In this document: one piece after another, positions 24,608-35,000 of the stretch
Position numbering within the stretch: the first letter of the stretch is position 1
How the letters are laid out: each line of letters opens with the position of its first letter
NCBI RefSeq assembly: GCF_032854445.1
Contig: NC_088296.1
Coordinates: 9,090,706 to 9,154,705, forward strand
Reading direction: 5' to 3'
Source: Liolophura sinensis
Lineage: Eukaryota > Mollusca > Polyplacophora > Chitonida > Chitonidae
DNA length: 64,000 nucleotides
Notes under the pieces: generated by a model
Told to the model about the DNA's origin: nothing
The model's input: the letters and a program-made list of their open reading frames with translations, nothing else
Database searches by the model: none
Program-made: the position numbers and the translations under genes

Positions 24608-24717
24608 ATGCATTTACAAAACAATCGTCGGAAACAAACGGAATTTTCGCGCACACCCGGCTTATTCTGCGTTAAGGATAGACTGACAAACTGGATCACC
24701 TCTGGAAGCGTTTTAAG
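24608..24717 (+). other. Conserved open segment with donor-like end, uncertain exon
   Basis: From an ATG at 24608 the frame is open for 36 codons to AAG/GTAAGA at 24717/24718, a strong donor motif kept in the right arm. The right copy has CAA to TAA at the fourth codon. The opposite strand is also open in both arms and ends in the same stop, with the shared motif GVRENSVCFRRLF. It cannot be decided from sequence which strand, if either, is coding. Confidence 0.3.
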
Positions 24718-24744
24718 GTAAGAATATGTATACACTTTAGAGTC

Positions 24745-24876
24745 TGCTAGCAGCCTGCGGATGGTCGTGGGTTTCACCCAAGCTCTGCGCGTTTTCCTCG
24801 AGCCATATTGCTGGTCGACGTTGTATAAGTGAAGTATTCTTGAATACGGCGTAAAACACCAATCAAATAAGTAAAT
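24745..24876 (+). mobile_element. S1 SINE 3' fragment, shared
   Basis: AGCCTGCGGATGGTCGTGGG to a short AAAT tail. Counterpart at 58845-58982, reverse orientation. Confidence 0.85.
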
Positions 24877-25918
24877 TAAGCACTCAATTGAAATTGCACT
24901 GTGGGTTGTTTGATTCCGTTTATTCAGGATGCTCATCAATTCGCTTGAATCAACATACATTTAAACCCATGAGATGGAGTCTATTGCAAGCAAGAGATCC
25001 GAAGTTTATTGCCCTTTGGGGTCATATCTGAAGTTTTAAAATTGGTATTTCCTAGGTTTGCAAACCAGTATAATGTGATGGACCATTTGCTGGGCGGATC
25101 AATTTTCAATTGATTGTGTTATTTATTAGTTTTACTGCAGTTTAACCCAGAAGGAAAATTTACAGTGCACAATGCACTGTGACGGTCCAATATACAGTGT
25201 GTCGAAAACTGATGTGCCCGATGGAAACTGGCGTTAAAAACCCCGAACAACCCAGCCAACGAGATGGGAGTTAGAACCTACAACCCATCGATGGAAAGAT
25301 TTAGTACAACGTTTTAGATGACAAAGCCTGCAATCGTCATGTTCACGTAGGCAGGTAAGGTGTCATTGTTGGCATTGCAGGTCGGAGGAATTCAAATCCA
25401 ACTTCAGCATGCTTGCCCGTGTCTCTGTTTGAAGAGCAAGTACATTAAGTGGATTTGTTTACACTTTGTAAGGTAGTTGGATTTATATAGGGCTCTGACT
25501 TCCTCCACTATTAGAAAAAATAATTTTTCAGAATAACTTTAACTGTTTCCCTTAAGAACCCTGGGAAAGCATTTCTCAGAACAAATTTTACATCAAGCAG
25601 AGGGCACATGATAAATTTTTGATAGTAAACTGATAGTAGATATCTGTACACTAACGACCACGTCCATATCGTACATGTGTTTTTTATTGTATCACGACTG
25701 TAAACCCCTATATGTGTTGATTGGAATGCCGACAATACCATGTACCCGTAGTTGTCATCGCATATATGTATTTATTTAAAATCCCTTGGGGAAAAGAATG
25801 ATAGTTATAGTAAAGTTAACGGATGGTGAGAATAGTAAATAAATATTAAATCTTAACACAAACACGCAAAGTGCGGAGTATAACATAGGATAAATTTATA
25901 GCTTACCACTCCGTGTTG
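24877..25918. other. No gene; possible old SINE head at 25325-25450
   Basis: GGAATTCAAATCCAACTTCA near 25386 resembles the S1 head region (GAGTTCAAGTCCAGCTCA) and is conserved in the right arm near 58310. The stretch 25640-25860 is shortened or absent on the right. Confidence 0.35.
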
Positions 25919-26038
25919 TCAGCGTGGTCTGAAAAGCCTGGACAAGTCAAGATAAAAATCAACGTTTGTAACCTCGGAATCTAAAGTCTTGTCAAGGATG
26001 TCAGAGTCATAAATTGGAACTCTCACGTCGTCCACTAT
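25919..26038 (-). pseudogene. Short fossil ORF, acidic, 39 codons
   Basis: On the minus strand the frame starts VDDVRVPIYDSDI and ends LDLSRLFRPR-stop. The start codon is ATA. The right-arm copy (56271-56390) has exactly the same length and stop and has ATG, but carries an in-frame TAG at codon 17. The aligned frame without indels suggests it was coding when the duplication arose. The acidic D/S-rich composition is all that can be said; the family is unknown. It may be the first exon of a decayed gene or transposon. Confidence 0.4.
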
Positions 26039-26299
26039 GTTTTCAAATCAGTGTGGCAGTATATTTTTATCTGTGCAGCAAACATATATCTCGAAAATGA
26101 CATCGGTTTGCTACGAATTCTCAGATTATTTAGCCCACCTAGACATAGGTTTGCCATTTTTGGTGTCGATCTAGCCGCACAAGTCGGCCGGCTATAACAG
26201 GTTAAGACAGTAAATCTATTGTCTTTGGTGGATTTAAAGTCATTATTACGTATCTCCGAAGCCCTCCCGATAACATACTGTTAAAACAGGTATTAATCT

Positions 26300-26490
26300 T
26301 CATAATTGGTGCTGGTTTCTTCTCCGGTCGTACGTGGGAGGTCTTACAGCAACCTGCGGATTGTTGTGGGTTTCCCCAGGGCTGCGTCCGTTTTCCTCCT
26401 ACCATAACGCTGCCCGCCGTCGTATAAGTGAAATATTCTTGAGTACTTCATAAAACACGAAATCAAATACATAAATAAATAAATAAATAT
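26300..26490 (+). mobile_element. S1 SINE, 5' truncated, shared
   Basis: CTTCTCCGGTCGTACGTGGG through GTATAAGTGAAATATTCTTG to an AAAT tail at 26460-26488. Counterpart at 55805-55990. Confidence 0.9.
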
Positions 26491-26617
26491 TGCCAGTAGC
26501 TAAATCTGGACACTAACCCTTTAATAGTACCAAGAAAGCCATCATGAGAGACCAACAGTAGCCTGTCCAAACCAATTTTCACCGCTCAGTTTCGGGGAAC
26601 AATGTTTGTCTTTTTTT

Positions 26618-26800
26618 TTTTGCTGCCGCCGTTGAAACATCACGCCGAAGAAACCAGACATGACACCCCACCCAGTGACGTAAAACTGACACCGACCCAC
26701 TCAGTGCCGTTTCTTTGCTCTAACCTCTCAGTGTTCAACGGAAGCAATAACAAGTGCTGTTTTTAAGTCATCATTGCAACCTGATCGGGTTTGTTCCAGG
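26618..26800 (-). mobile_element. S3 SINE fragment, shared
   Basis: TGCTGCCGCCGTTGAAACAT, then GACATGACACCCCACCCAGT and CAACCTGATCGGGTTTGTTC on the plus strand. Counterpart at 55540-55690. Confidence 0.8.
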
Positions 26801-27319
26801 GCCTTCCGATTTCGATTGAGAGCAATGACATTAACCCATCTGATCACTGTTTGTTCAAACTGTAGTTCCTATATTAAAATTGAATTATACACACGTATAT
26901 AAAGAACAGGAAATCGTGACACAGTCATCAGGATGTATACACTTTATGTTTGAGATCATAAACCTTTGAAATTCACCGTTAAGTGAGACTTTAGAAAGAA
27001 CCATCTACCCCAGTGTGCCCTAACAATATTAATGTACAATTTCCTTAATTAATTTAAATCAAACCTTATTAAATTATTGTAAACATATAATTTCATCGCA
27101 AGCATTACATTTCGTCACTGCCATTCCTCCAAAACGTCCGACCTGTCGACTTTACGTCGCTTCCGGTATAGTCATCCTTCCACAGGTTTGGGACTGAAAA
27201 CAAAACCAGTGATTCTGATTGATTCATTGATTTATTGATTTGGGGTTCAAAGTTGCGAAAAACATTAAAAGTTCAGGTGAAATAGTGCAAAAAGGGACTT
27301 GTAAACGTGGTTGTCAATA
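26801..27319. other. No gene recognised
   Basis: Well conserved between arms (for example GACCTGTCGACTTTACG near 27140 and its reverse near 55380). Several ATT repeats. No exon identified. Confidence 0.4.
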
Positions 27320-27715
27320 TTTTTCCGATTGTTCTTTAAAGAGACAAAGACACTTGAAGATAATGTTTGTATGGTGGATACTTGGGACCACCTTTTGGTA
27401 TTTACACTATCTGTGTAATAATGTGATAAATGAGGACATTTGCACTCGAATTTGGTCTTTTCAACGAAAAGATGTGTTCAGCCTGGATTTTGACTATATT
27501 TATGTCCTTTATAATTAAATAAATATTATCATAATATAGATCACGTGTTTATGCATGGATATAAACAACAGATTAACATTCAATAAATTTATTAGACATG
27601 AATCGCATCCTTATTTAGAAAATTATTATGCAATAACGATAAATATTATCGTTAGGTAGTCCCGGACTTTTATGTTTTCGTCTACTTTATAGATGTAATC
27701 TTCAGAATTTATCTC
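27320..27715. mobile_element. MITE-like element, family E, shared
   Basis: The left end TTCTTTAAAGAGACAAAGACAC and right end TTTTATGTTTTCGTCTACTTTA are degenerate inverted repeats. The open frame across it (27240-27518) is matched by a divergent frame in the right arm; it is probably chance or a remnant. Confidence 0.6.
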
Positions 27716-27756
27716 TTTTTTTAAGGTGGTCAGGTGTATGAGTAGAAGAATCCAGC

Positions 27757-27975
27757 GTGCCTCACTCACTCACTCACTTACTTACTCACTCACTCACTCA
27801 CTCACTCACTCACTTACTCACTCACTCACTCACTCACTCACTCACTCACTCACTCACTCACTCACTTACTCACTCACTCACTCACTCACTCACTCACTCA
27901 CTCACTCACTCACTCACTCACTCACTCACTCACTCACTTAATCACTCACTCACTCACACCCTCACTTACTCACAT
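27757..27975. repeat. ACTC tetranucleotide array, expanded on the left
   Basis: About 210 bp of ACTC repeats with a few TACTC variants. The right arm has only GTGAGTGAGTGAATGAGG near 54640-54657 at the same place. The THSL-repeat open frames are artefacts. Confidence 0.97.
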
Positions 27976-28076
27976 AAGTCACAGGAATCAAAACAAAAAC
28001 ACAAACCTAAGATGGCAACAAATAGAAAACAGGGCAGAGACCGTGAGAAACTCAAACGCATTCCTTGATTGCTGAG

Positions 28077-28334
28077 ACGGCCTCCGTGGCTCAGTTGGTT
28101 AGTACGCTAGCGCAGCGTGATGACCTAGCTGTCTCTCACCAATGCGGTCGCTGTGAGTTCAAGTCCAGCTCATGCTGGCTCCCTCGCAGGTTGCTGAAAG
28201 ACCTTCCCACGTACGGCCGTGGGTTTCCCCGGGATCTGTCCGGCTTTCACCCACCAGAATGCTGTCCGCCGTCGTATAAGTGAAATATTCTTGAGTACGG
28301 CGTAAAACACCAATCAAATAAATAAATAAATAAA
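28077..28334 (+). mobile_element. S1 SINE, full length, left-arm specific, 12-bp TSD
   Basis: This is the best full-length S1 copy: head CGGCCTCCGTGGCTCAGTTG, B-box-like GTGAGTTCAAGTCC, body GTATAAGTGAAATATTCTTG, tail of AAAT repeats. Flanked by TTGATTGCTGAG at 28065-28076 and 28335-28346. The right arm near 54555-54570 has one uninterrupted, slightly diverged copy of the target. Confidence 0.95.
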
Positions 28335-28355
28335 TTGATTGCTGAGGGAGCCTTG

Positions 28356-28668
28356 CATATAAGTGAGTCCTTGGGGTTTAACATGTAATGTGCTTTCTTG
28401 TTGTAGGACGAATATCCACCGCTCTTTTGTCTTGTGCTGCTTTACCGAAAACATACCGAAAACAAGTAAGCCACCCCACCAGAGCCATAATACAGATACG
28501 GGTCAACCAGTCGTGGAACCAGTCATGTATATCTCCCTAATGCTGATCGCCATGCAAGGAAGTTACAACTGCCTCTTTTAAGGGAATAGGTGTGACCCGA
28601 CGCAGAATTTACCCTGGATCTAACGCCCCCGAAGCGGACGCTCTACTAACTGAGCCCTCGAGGCCGGT
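28356..28668 (-). mobile_element. S2 SINE, shared
   Basis: Plus strand runs from GTGAGTCCTTGGGGTTTAAC to the head read backwards (GAAGCGGACGCTCTACTAAC). An internal part near the tail is deleted. Counterpart at 54212-54525. Confidence 0.88.
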
Positions 28669-28679
28669 TCCCTCACATA

Positions 28680-28765
28680 TGAACAGAGAGGAAGCCAACC
28701 TGAGTTGGGGTATAACTCACAGCGACCGCATTTGTGAGATGCTCCTTGACCACTCGGCTAGAGTG
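28680..28765 (-). mobile_element. S1 SINE 5' fragment
   Basis: AACAGAGAGGAAGCCAACCT, then ACTCACAGCGACCGCATTTG and CTTGACCACTCGGCTAGA: the head part read backwards. In the right arm the fragment stops at GAGGAAGCCAAC (54181-54205), where a deletion of about 1 kb begins. Confidence 0.8.
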
Positions 28766-29300
28766 GCTTACATTTTCACAGGGTATGCAACAAAGAATGA
28801 ACATTTTTTTAATGCTGATCAACGCCGCACGTGTCTGTTGATTATAGATGACGGAAACTCGGTAGCACCAAGACAACATGTTGAGCTTCGCCAGGTACCC
28901 ATACATTGAGCTCAAAATCCGGAGAATGGGACTTGGATAAGACTGACAGGTTGGTTTGTAATTTGCAGCTCAACCAACCTGATATGGTTTAACAGACACA
29001 ATGTACGCATTCATATATGCATATTCCCCGTCCGGATCACAAGCTGTAATGATATATACTCTTCACAACAAAACTAAATGTGAAGACATTTATATGAATT
29101 AAAGACCAGTGACGTCTAATGGATTGCAGGTAGCTTCACTGCGTTCCTTTGACACGATATAATAAGTACGCCAAACTGTGCCAGGGGGCAAGATACTATA
29201 TCAGTCCAACATTTAGATGTACAGTTAAATAAAACATTAGGTAAATGCTACAAAACTGGCAGAATTCCACCGGTTACGTGTAACCATTTTGCAGCGGTAT
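28766..29300. other. Left-arm only segment, no gene
   Basis: Part of a block of about 1 kb (28700-29710) with no counterpart on the right. It holds a copy of the fold-back terminus (GACCAGTGACGTCTAATGG at 29104). Confidence 0.5.
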
Positions 29301-29551
29301 ACTTAAAATTTAATCTGTTAATTTTAACAAAAAGTCATTTTCAAAATTACACTGGAATGTATTCTGTTGTTATAACATACTATTCTGTCACATACAACAT
29401 AATATCGTGTTAGTCTGATAGAATCTTCGTCATGTATTAATAGAATATGTGTGTTATATTTAACAGAACAATCTGGCCGGGACCACATTCTCACATTCAC
29501 TCAGGCAACAGCTTTTCTGTTAATATGAACAGATTAATTTTTTGAGTGTAT
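29301..29551. mobile_element. MITE, family M2
   Basis: AATTTAATCTGTTAATTTT at one end and GATTAATTTTTTGAGTGTAT at the other are degenerate inverted repeats; the inside has TCTGTCACATACAACATAAT. Similar in size and content to the copy at 20150-20692. Confidence 0.6.
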
Positions 29552-29732
29552 CGGAGTATTGTCTCTGCTCATGTTCACTCCCTGTACCGTAGTCTTTCAT
29601 ACTTCTACATTTACACGAAGTATACGAAAGGAGAAAGCTGAGACGCTTTTGCGACTTTTAAAAAACTGGCTTATGTAACTGCAATGTAGGCCTACATTAT
29701 TGACTGTAAATTTACAGTCAGACGAGAGCGGT

Positions 29733-29944
29733 TTATGCACAGGGAATTACAATGCAGCCCAAACTGCTGTCTTCCGTATGCTGCCAGCTTCTATATTGTA
29801 GTAATACGTACACACAGTATAGCTGGTAAGTGAGAGTGCCAGTTCCGTCCTGGGCGAGGATACAGCGACAAACTTCGTTATTTATGGCATCATACCTCGT
29901 CTCCCAGGGGTCGATACGACCTATGTTAGCATGAGTACAGAACT
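29733..29944 (-). CDS. Gene B (left), terminal exon: cysteine-rich secreted peptide
   Basis: On the minus strand the exon follows a CTCTTTGCAG acceptor and is open for 69 codons to a TAA at 29733-29735. It begins FCTHANIGRIDPWETRYD in phase 1. With exon 1 at 33593-33683 it would complete a 100-residue secreted precursor. The mature part has six cysteines (FC, VCRC, LYC, LGC, PC), enough for three disulphides. The spacing faintly recalls single-domain von Willebrand type C peptides, but no signature is complete, so the family is unassigned. Against the right-arm copy I count 14 differences in 212 bp, five of them synonymous. The gene converges on gene A. Confidence 0.68.
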
Positions 29945-30002
29945 CTGCAAAGAGAAATGGCAATGAAAAAGTTTTGATTTGATTTGATATTTTTAACGCC
30001 AT

Positions 30003-30180
30003 CCAGAAACACCTTTCTTCCGATCGTGTCTGATCATGGCAAGGTGTGTCAGCAACCTGAACGTTATCGTGAATTTCCCCCGTGATCTCTCATATTTCCT
30101 CCCACAAAAATGCTGGCATCTATCGTATAAGTGAAATATTCTTGAGCACAAACCCTCATTTAATGAATAAATAATAAATA
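30003..30180 (+). mobile_element. S1 SINE 3' part, old, shared
   Basis: TGTCAGCAACCTGAACGTTA to ATAAGTGAAATATTCTTGAG and a short AAAT tail. Counterpart at 53700-53880. It lies in the gene B intron. Confidence 0.85.
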
Positions 30181-30429
30181 ATTCACTTATTAAGATCTCA
30201 GTAAGTATTATGGATGGATGGAAATCGGAGTGAACCAGCGACCTTTGACAAGAAACTGACGAACTTTCTCACAGACGTGAATATATCCACAATAAACTTA
30301 ACTGGAAGATAAGTGGACAGCACCGAATGTTAGACTGTGCAAACGGTAACACAAGCGTCCTAGATATTTTCGATTTTTTGTCACCACCGGTAGTGAAAGT
30401 CGGAGAGTTAACTATGACGAAGAAGGATT

Positions 30430-30745
30430 AACATTGGCTTACTTAGCAGACTAAGCATCCCCGAGGTCTGGTCCCTTTGCACTGTTTTAATGTTATTGTG
30501 TGTTAAATGTGATTACTATAGGGCGCTTTGAGTCATTCTACACCAGTGACGTCTAAGAAATTGCAGATAACATCACTACATCCTTTTTACCTAATCCTGC
30601 TTAATCAGCCGTGCTGGAGGATAGGGGTGGAGGTGGTGTGGGGGTGGGTTGGGGGGCTGGAGGTTGCATGTAATTTGCCACGATTTATGCATTTACATTA
30701 AACGTCAAAATAAAACCCTGACTGAAGTAAATTGACAAGACTGTC
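30430..30745. mobile_element. Fold-back family fragment with G-rich tract
   Basis: CACCAGTGACGTCTAAGAAA (30542) is the same terminus as at 21471; it is followed by a G-rich stretch (30620-30662) and ATAAAACCCTGACTGAAGTA (30709), which also occurs in the fold-back at 22148. Counterpart at 53230-53420, shorter. Confidence 0.55.
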
Positions 30746-30921
30746 AATTGGCCAGCTATCACATAATTATATTACATCCAATTTCTGTGTTAATGAATGA
30801 GTGAATGCATGGTTTAGTTTTGATGCTAATTTGGAAATATTTCAGTCATCTCCTTGCTTTGAGAACATGCTAGATCCAGGAAACAGCTATGACCTTTGAC
30901 GTAAGAATTATTACATCCAAG

Positions 30922-31285
30922 GCCGTTTCGGTGGCATAGTGGTTAGAGCGCATTCCTCGAGGTGGGGAAATCAGGTATCAAACCTGGATCGGGTTATGTC
31001 AAGGACTTTAAAATGGTATTACTTGTCGTCTCGCTTGGCGTTCAGCACTGAGAGGTTAGAACAAGAAAACAAGGCTGGTTGGCCGGTGTTAGTGTAATAT
31101 GACTAGGTGGGGTGTTATGTCTGGTGTCTTGGGCATGTGTAATGTGACTAGGTGGGGTGTCATGTATGGTGTCTTGGACATGATACTTCCATGGCGGCAG
31201 TTCTCTGGCGGCATGCACTCGCCGTGCCACAAGAAAAACAATATGAGTACACACACCGAATGGCTCCTTGACATCATATGATTGA
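30922..31285 (+). mobile_element. S3 SINE, near full length, shared
   Basis: This is the clearest S3 copy. The head GGCCGTTTCGGTGGCATAGT with GTGGTTAGAGCGCATTCCTC is tRNA-like, followed by ATGTCAAGGACTTTAAAATG, TATGACTAGGTGGGGTGTTA and GGCATGCACTCGCCGTGCCA. Counterpart at 52875-53210. Confidence 0.88.
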
Positions 31286-31379
31286 AGACTGAAAACTCTA
31301 AGCATATATATACACATATCACATCCTATATCAAAACAAAGAGAAAACAAACTGGCAAGTAATTATAAACCATTTTAAA

Positions 31380-31428
31380 TACATTTATTTATTTTATTGG
31401 ATTGGTGTTTTACACTGTACTCAAGAAT
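31380..31428 (-). mobile_element. S1 SINE tail fragment
   Basis: TTTATTTATTTTATTGGATTGGTGTTTTAC and CTGTACTCAAGAAT: only the last part of S1. Confidence 0.7.
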
Positions 31429-33592
31429 CATTTTAAACGTAGTTAATACATTTCATTCTTAGATGCTTAAAACAATCTTTAAATATTAAACGACATTAAT
31501 TAGCAACACTAGGAACAGACTCAGCGAATATATCCTCATTTCAAACACCGCTATGCTTATATATCAACGACAAACGTCTATTCAGTTCATTGGGTTTATA
31601 TAGGAGCTATGTATGTCAGTTACCTGTCACTACAAGCTTGCAAACACGGCTAAGGTCCTGTTTTTTTTTGTTTCGCCCCTTGTTCCCACGGAGAATTTAC
31701 ACATGTCTGTGCCATAGCTGACCTAGCAAGGTAACTATACCCAACTCTGCCCAGTTAGTGTTGAGGATTACATTTCAGGCAGAAAAGTGGGTCACGTCAA
31801 AAAAATAACTGAATGCCAACGTATAGGAGCAAACAGAGATTGACACACTTTATTTTTCTTTATTCACTTAACTGTTTATCGTCATATTCAAGGCAGTTTT
31901 CACCTATAATATGACACACAGCTTTACTAGTTTATTTTTACAGATCGTCGTTTAATGCACAAACTCAAGAATTTCTCACTTGTACGATGACGGTCACTTT
32001 TGTGGCTGAAGGAAACAGTATCACCCGAGCGAAAACCATCGTCCACTGGTAAATTACTGACAAACACTCCCGCGTGAGACATTCAAATATGCACACCGTA
32101 TTGATAATGGACAACATGTGGTCTTCAACCAAGGTTTGACTGCGCCAAGGGCAGCACAAGGATCGTTTACCGCTTAATATCACCATGGCGACACGAGTGG
32201 TGAGTGTCCGGAAATCTAGATTATCCCTGTTCAGGGATGGGCTTTAATCCAATCCTGGATACATTTTGAGGGATTGATTTCCTGATTAAAACTTTGTGTC
32301 ATAAATTTTAAAGCTTCTCCAAGCCCCAGTGTCACCAGAGCCACCACTGCCTACGGCCCGTGGGATTCGTCACGATATTTTCGCCAAGATTCATCACAGC
32401 AGATTGATCCCAAGTGAAGACCACAAAATGACGCCGTGTAATGTACAAGAAATTCATTTGCGGCCATGGGCCAAAACCCATTATCTACAGGCTTACTGCA
32501 TCGGTGGGTCAGCACGTAGTAGATCGTTTCAGAACGGTCTATTTGTACGTGGGGGCTTAAGGTATGAATTGTACTAACCTGGAGGGCACCCCTTATGTTC
32601 AAAGAAATTGGGTCAGAGGTGTTTCTTAGTGACAGTAGGTGAAACCTGAAGATAGGCGCAATTGTGAGGCTGACAGTTATCCAAGAATATCATTGCGTGG
32701 TTTTGTGTTTGAGCATGGTGTTAAGCAGAAACCACGTATTTATTTACTGATTGTAGCTTAAGCCATACTCCCGAATATATTTGTTGTCAGTTTTGTTCGT
32801 GGAGAAATTCGAGGTGGCTGTGTTGCCGGGAAGGAGGGGGAGAGATTGCGGAGGGAGAATTGAGGAGGGAAGAATTTGCATTTTGGCAATATACAGGCAA
32901 ACTTCGATTCATCAACCACAGTCTGGCGGTGTAGACGGTGACTGGGGTTAATCGCTGCTTCCCGTCGGCCCAGGCGAGCGACTCTGGTGTTTTCACTGAA
33001 AAATTCCCTCGGCAATAACCAGGAAAGTGAAACTAATTCTATCATGCTTCAATCATCCCTTGTGAACGTATTGCCGGACGAGAGCGTCGGAGGAGACAGT
33101 TACTAGAGCCGGCGACAGTTAGTAGATCGCCGACTCTATAAACACCGAGCATTACCTGTCCAAAACTGGGTTGAACTGATTCCCTTTGTCAGTTCTATTT
33201 TGAAACTTTAAGTCTTATTATAATGTCTTATGCCTGGTTCTCATATACTCCGTTAGTAAATAAATACATCATTTAATTACAGCGCTTAACTGTAACTTTG
33301 ATAAACGCTTCGATCTCTGATTATAAGCAAATGTTTTAAAAATATTTATTGACGGGTTTTTAATTCCTTGTAATCAGAGCATTTGATGATAAATATCACG
33401 ATGACGGTGGATTCTTCCAGCTACAAACGTGGCCGCCATTATCTGGGAAATAAAATTCGGCACTTCGAAGACGTAAAATTTAATAATCCAAAAATTAAAC
33501 GAGCAAAAAAATAAAGAGTTGAGTATTTAAATACTTAAACAGTCTAAAAGATCAGACAACTTATATTTATTAGTTTAAAGCATACAACATAC
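31429..33592 (-). other. Intron of gene B; left-arm only block
   Basis: No exon recognised here apart from a divergent S1 piece. The block from about 31330 to 34540 has no counterpart in the right arm, where 52790-52870 joins the two flanks directly. Confidence 0.5.
31935..32050 (-). mobile_element. S1 SINE fragment, highly diverged
   Basis: CACAAACTCAAGAATTTCTCACTTGTACGA-like order on the plus strand with GACGGTCACTTTTGTGG recalls the S1 body; many substitutions. Confidence 0.5.
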
Positions 33593-33683
33593 CTTCTCCA
33601 GGCGTTGTATCCTGCGAGATGCAAACGTGGTGGGACACAAGAAAAACCACTGCAAATACGAAGCTATAAAAATAGAAGGCCAT
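33593..33683 (-). CDS. Gene B (left), exon 1: signal peptide
   Basis: On the minus strand an ATG at 33683 opens a 30-codon exon, MAFYFYSFVFAVVFLV followed by a polar stretch and ISQDTTPGE, then G/GTATGT at 33593/33592. The hydrophobic core and the likely cleavage after ISQ make a clear secretory signal. The donor is phase 1, matching the acceptor phase of the terminal exon at 29944, and the split codon becomes GAG. The pairing with 29733-29944 is an inference from strand, phase and the secreted character; further small exons between them are possible. No copy exists in the right arm. Confidence 0.62.
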
Positions 33684-34613
33684 CTTTAACATACACGACA
33701 GGTCTCTTCGGGTGATCTTTGCAGGTCATTCCACCGGCGCATGCGTGGCGAAGAACAGTGCAGCCACGCCAGTTGACCACTCGAAAAACTTACATAAATT
33801 CATATGTTATGGCTTCAAGCCGCTACTTAGTTCACTGCACCGTTGCTCTAAGATGCATGTACTGCACGCAAACGCAAATCGTCGTACATTAACAGGCGCC
33901 ACTCTCTGGCGATATTCATTTGATTGATTTCTCCGCCAGATGTCGCTCCTTGTCAGCGCCACCTGTTTCTTTTGCAGCAGCTTTACCATGGGTTGGGCTG
34001 ATTTCTATAGCTCACGGAAATAAAGTGACGGAGCATTTATTAGTGCGGGGGAGAAAGAGGCAAAACTTTGTACATACATACATACATACATATATAAATT
34101 AGTTTACCTGGCGACACCACCCCAAGGAATGATTTTGAACCAAGGCGAGGTGTTTCACTCTATATTAATCCACAATGAATAACTCAGTTATTGCAGCAAT
34201 GGTGTAGCTTAAAATATGTGGATCCTTATCAGAGTTCACTTCACAATTCCAGTGTCTACAAGATAAGAAAACAATATTTGTCTTTATGCAGTGAGCAATG
34301 TACCGCGGACACTTGATGGATGGCCTCCTCAGCCTCGCGAACATTACCGAGATCTGAATCGCTTACCTTAACCTTTGTAATTAAGCATTTAATGGGAATT
34401 GCCGTCACCGACGTCTGAAGATTTCTGCTTTTTCTGCTAGAAAAGGATGTCAGTCTATGGGGTTTGATAACAGGATTAAACGAGTGATAAAAACAAATCT
34501 TCTCTTAAGAGTCCACACAGTTTGCCATGGCATAAATGATAATGACTTTACTTTCATTTCGGGCTTATGCATAATAAACCTGTAACGCCAGCTGTGTAAC
34601 TCAATATAAACTC
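33684..34613. other. Upstream region of gene B
   Basis: Includes GCATGCG-containing GC-richer sequence at 33730-33770, within 100 bp upstream of the gene B ATG, which could be promoter. TACATACATACATACATACA (34070-34090) is a short microsatellite. No other gene seen. Confidence 0.4.
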
Positions 34614-34625
34614 CTCATTTTAATA

Positions 34626-34988
34626 CAGGGACACGCCCCGATAGCGCAGTTGGTAGAGCGTCCGCTTCGGGAGGCGGTAGACTCGGGTTTAATCCTGGGT
34701 CAAGTCACACCTAAGACCTTGAAAGGGAAGTTGTAACTTCCTCGCTTGGCGCTCAGCATGAAGAGGATAGTGCAACGACTGGTTGACCAGTATCAGTATA
34801 ATGGCTCGATTGGGCGGCTTACTTGCCTTTAGAGAGGCCTCTCAGTGAAGCAGCACTAAATAAAAGAGCGGTGGAAATCCGTCCTGCAACAAAGGAGGCA
34901 CATTACATGCACTCTAAGGATTCCTTCGTCGTCATATGACTGAAAAATTGTTGAGTACAACGTTAAACCCCAATCACTCACTCACTCA
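34626..34988 (+). mobile_element. S2 SINE, full length, shared, TSD kept
   Basis: Head CCCCGATAGCGCAGTTGGTA to ACTC tail, flanked by CTCATTTTAATA at 34614-34625 and 34989-35000. The right arm has the same insertion (52398-52770) with recognisable TSDs, so it predates the duplication. Confidence 0.95.
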
Positions 34989-35000
34989 CTCATTTTAATA

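Noticed and set aside
27240-27518. ORF of 92 codons similar to 54942-55229
   Set aside because: Inside MITE-like family E; frames diverge and there is no transposase motif.
27726-28068. THSL-repeat ORFs
   Set aside because: Product of the ACTC tetranucleotide array.
28592-28909. ORF of 105 codons conserved at 54053-54289
   Set aside because: Lies in S2 and S1 SINE sequence; the similarity is the shared SINE.
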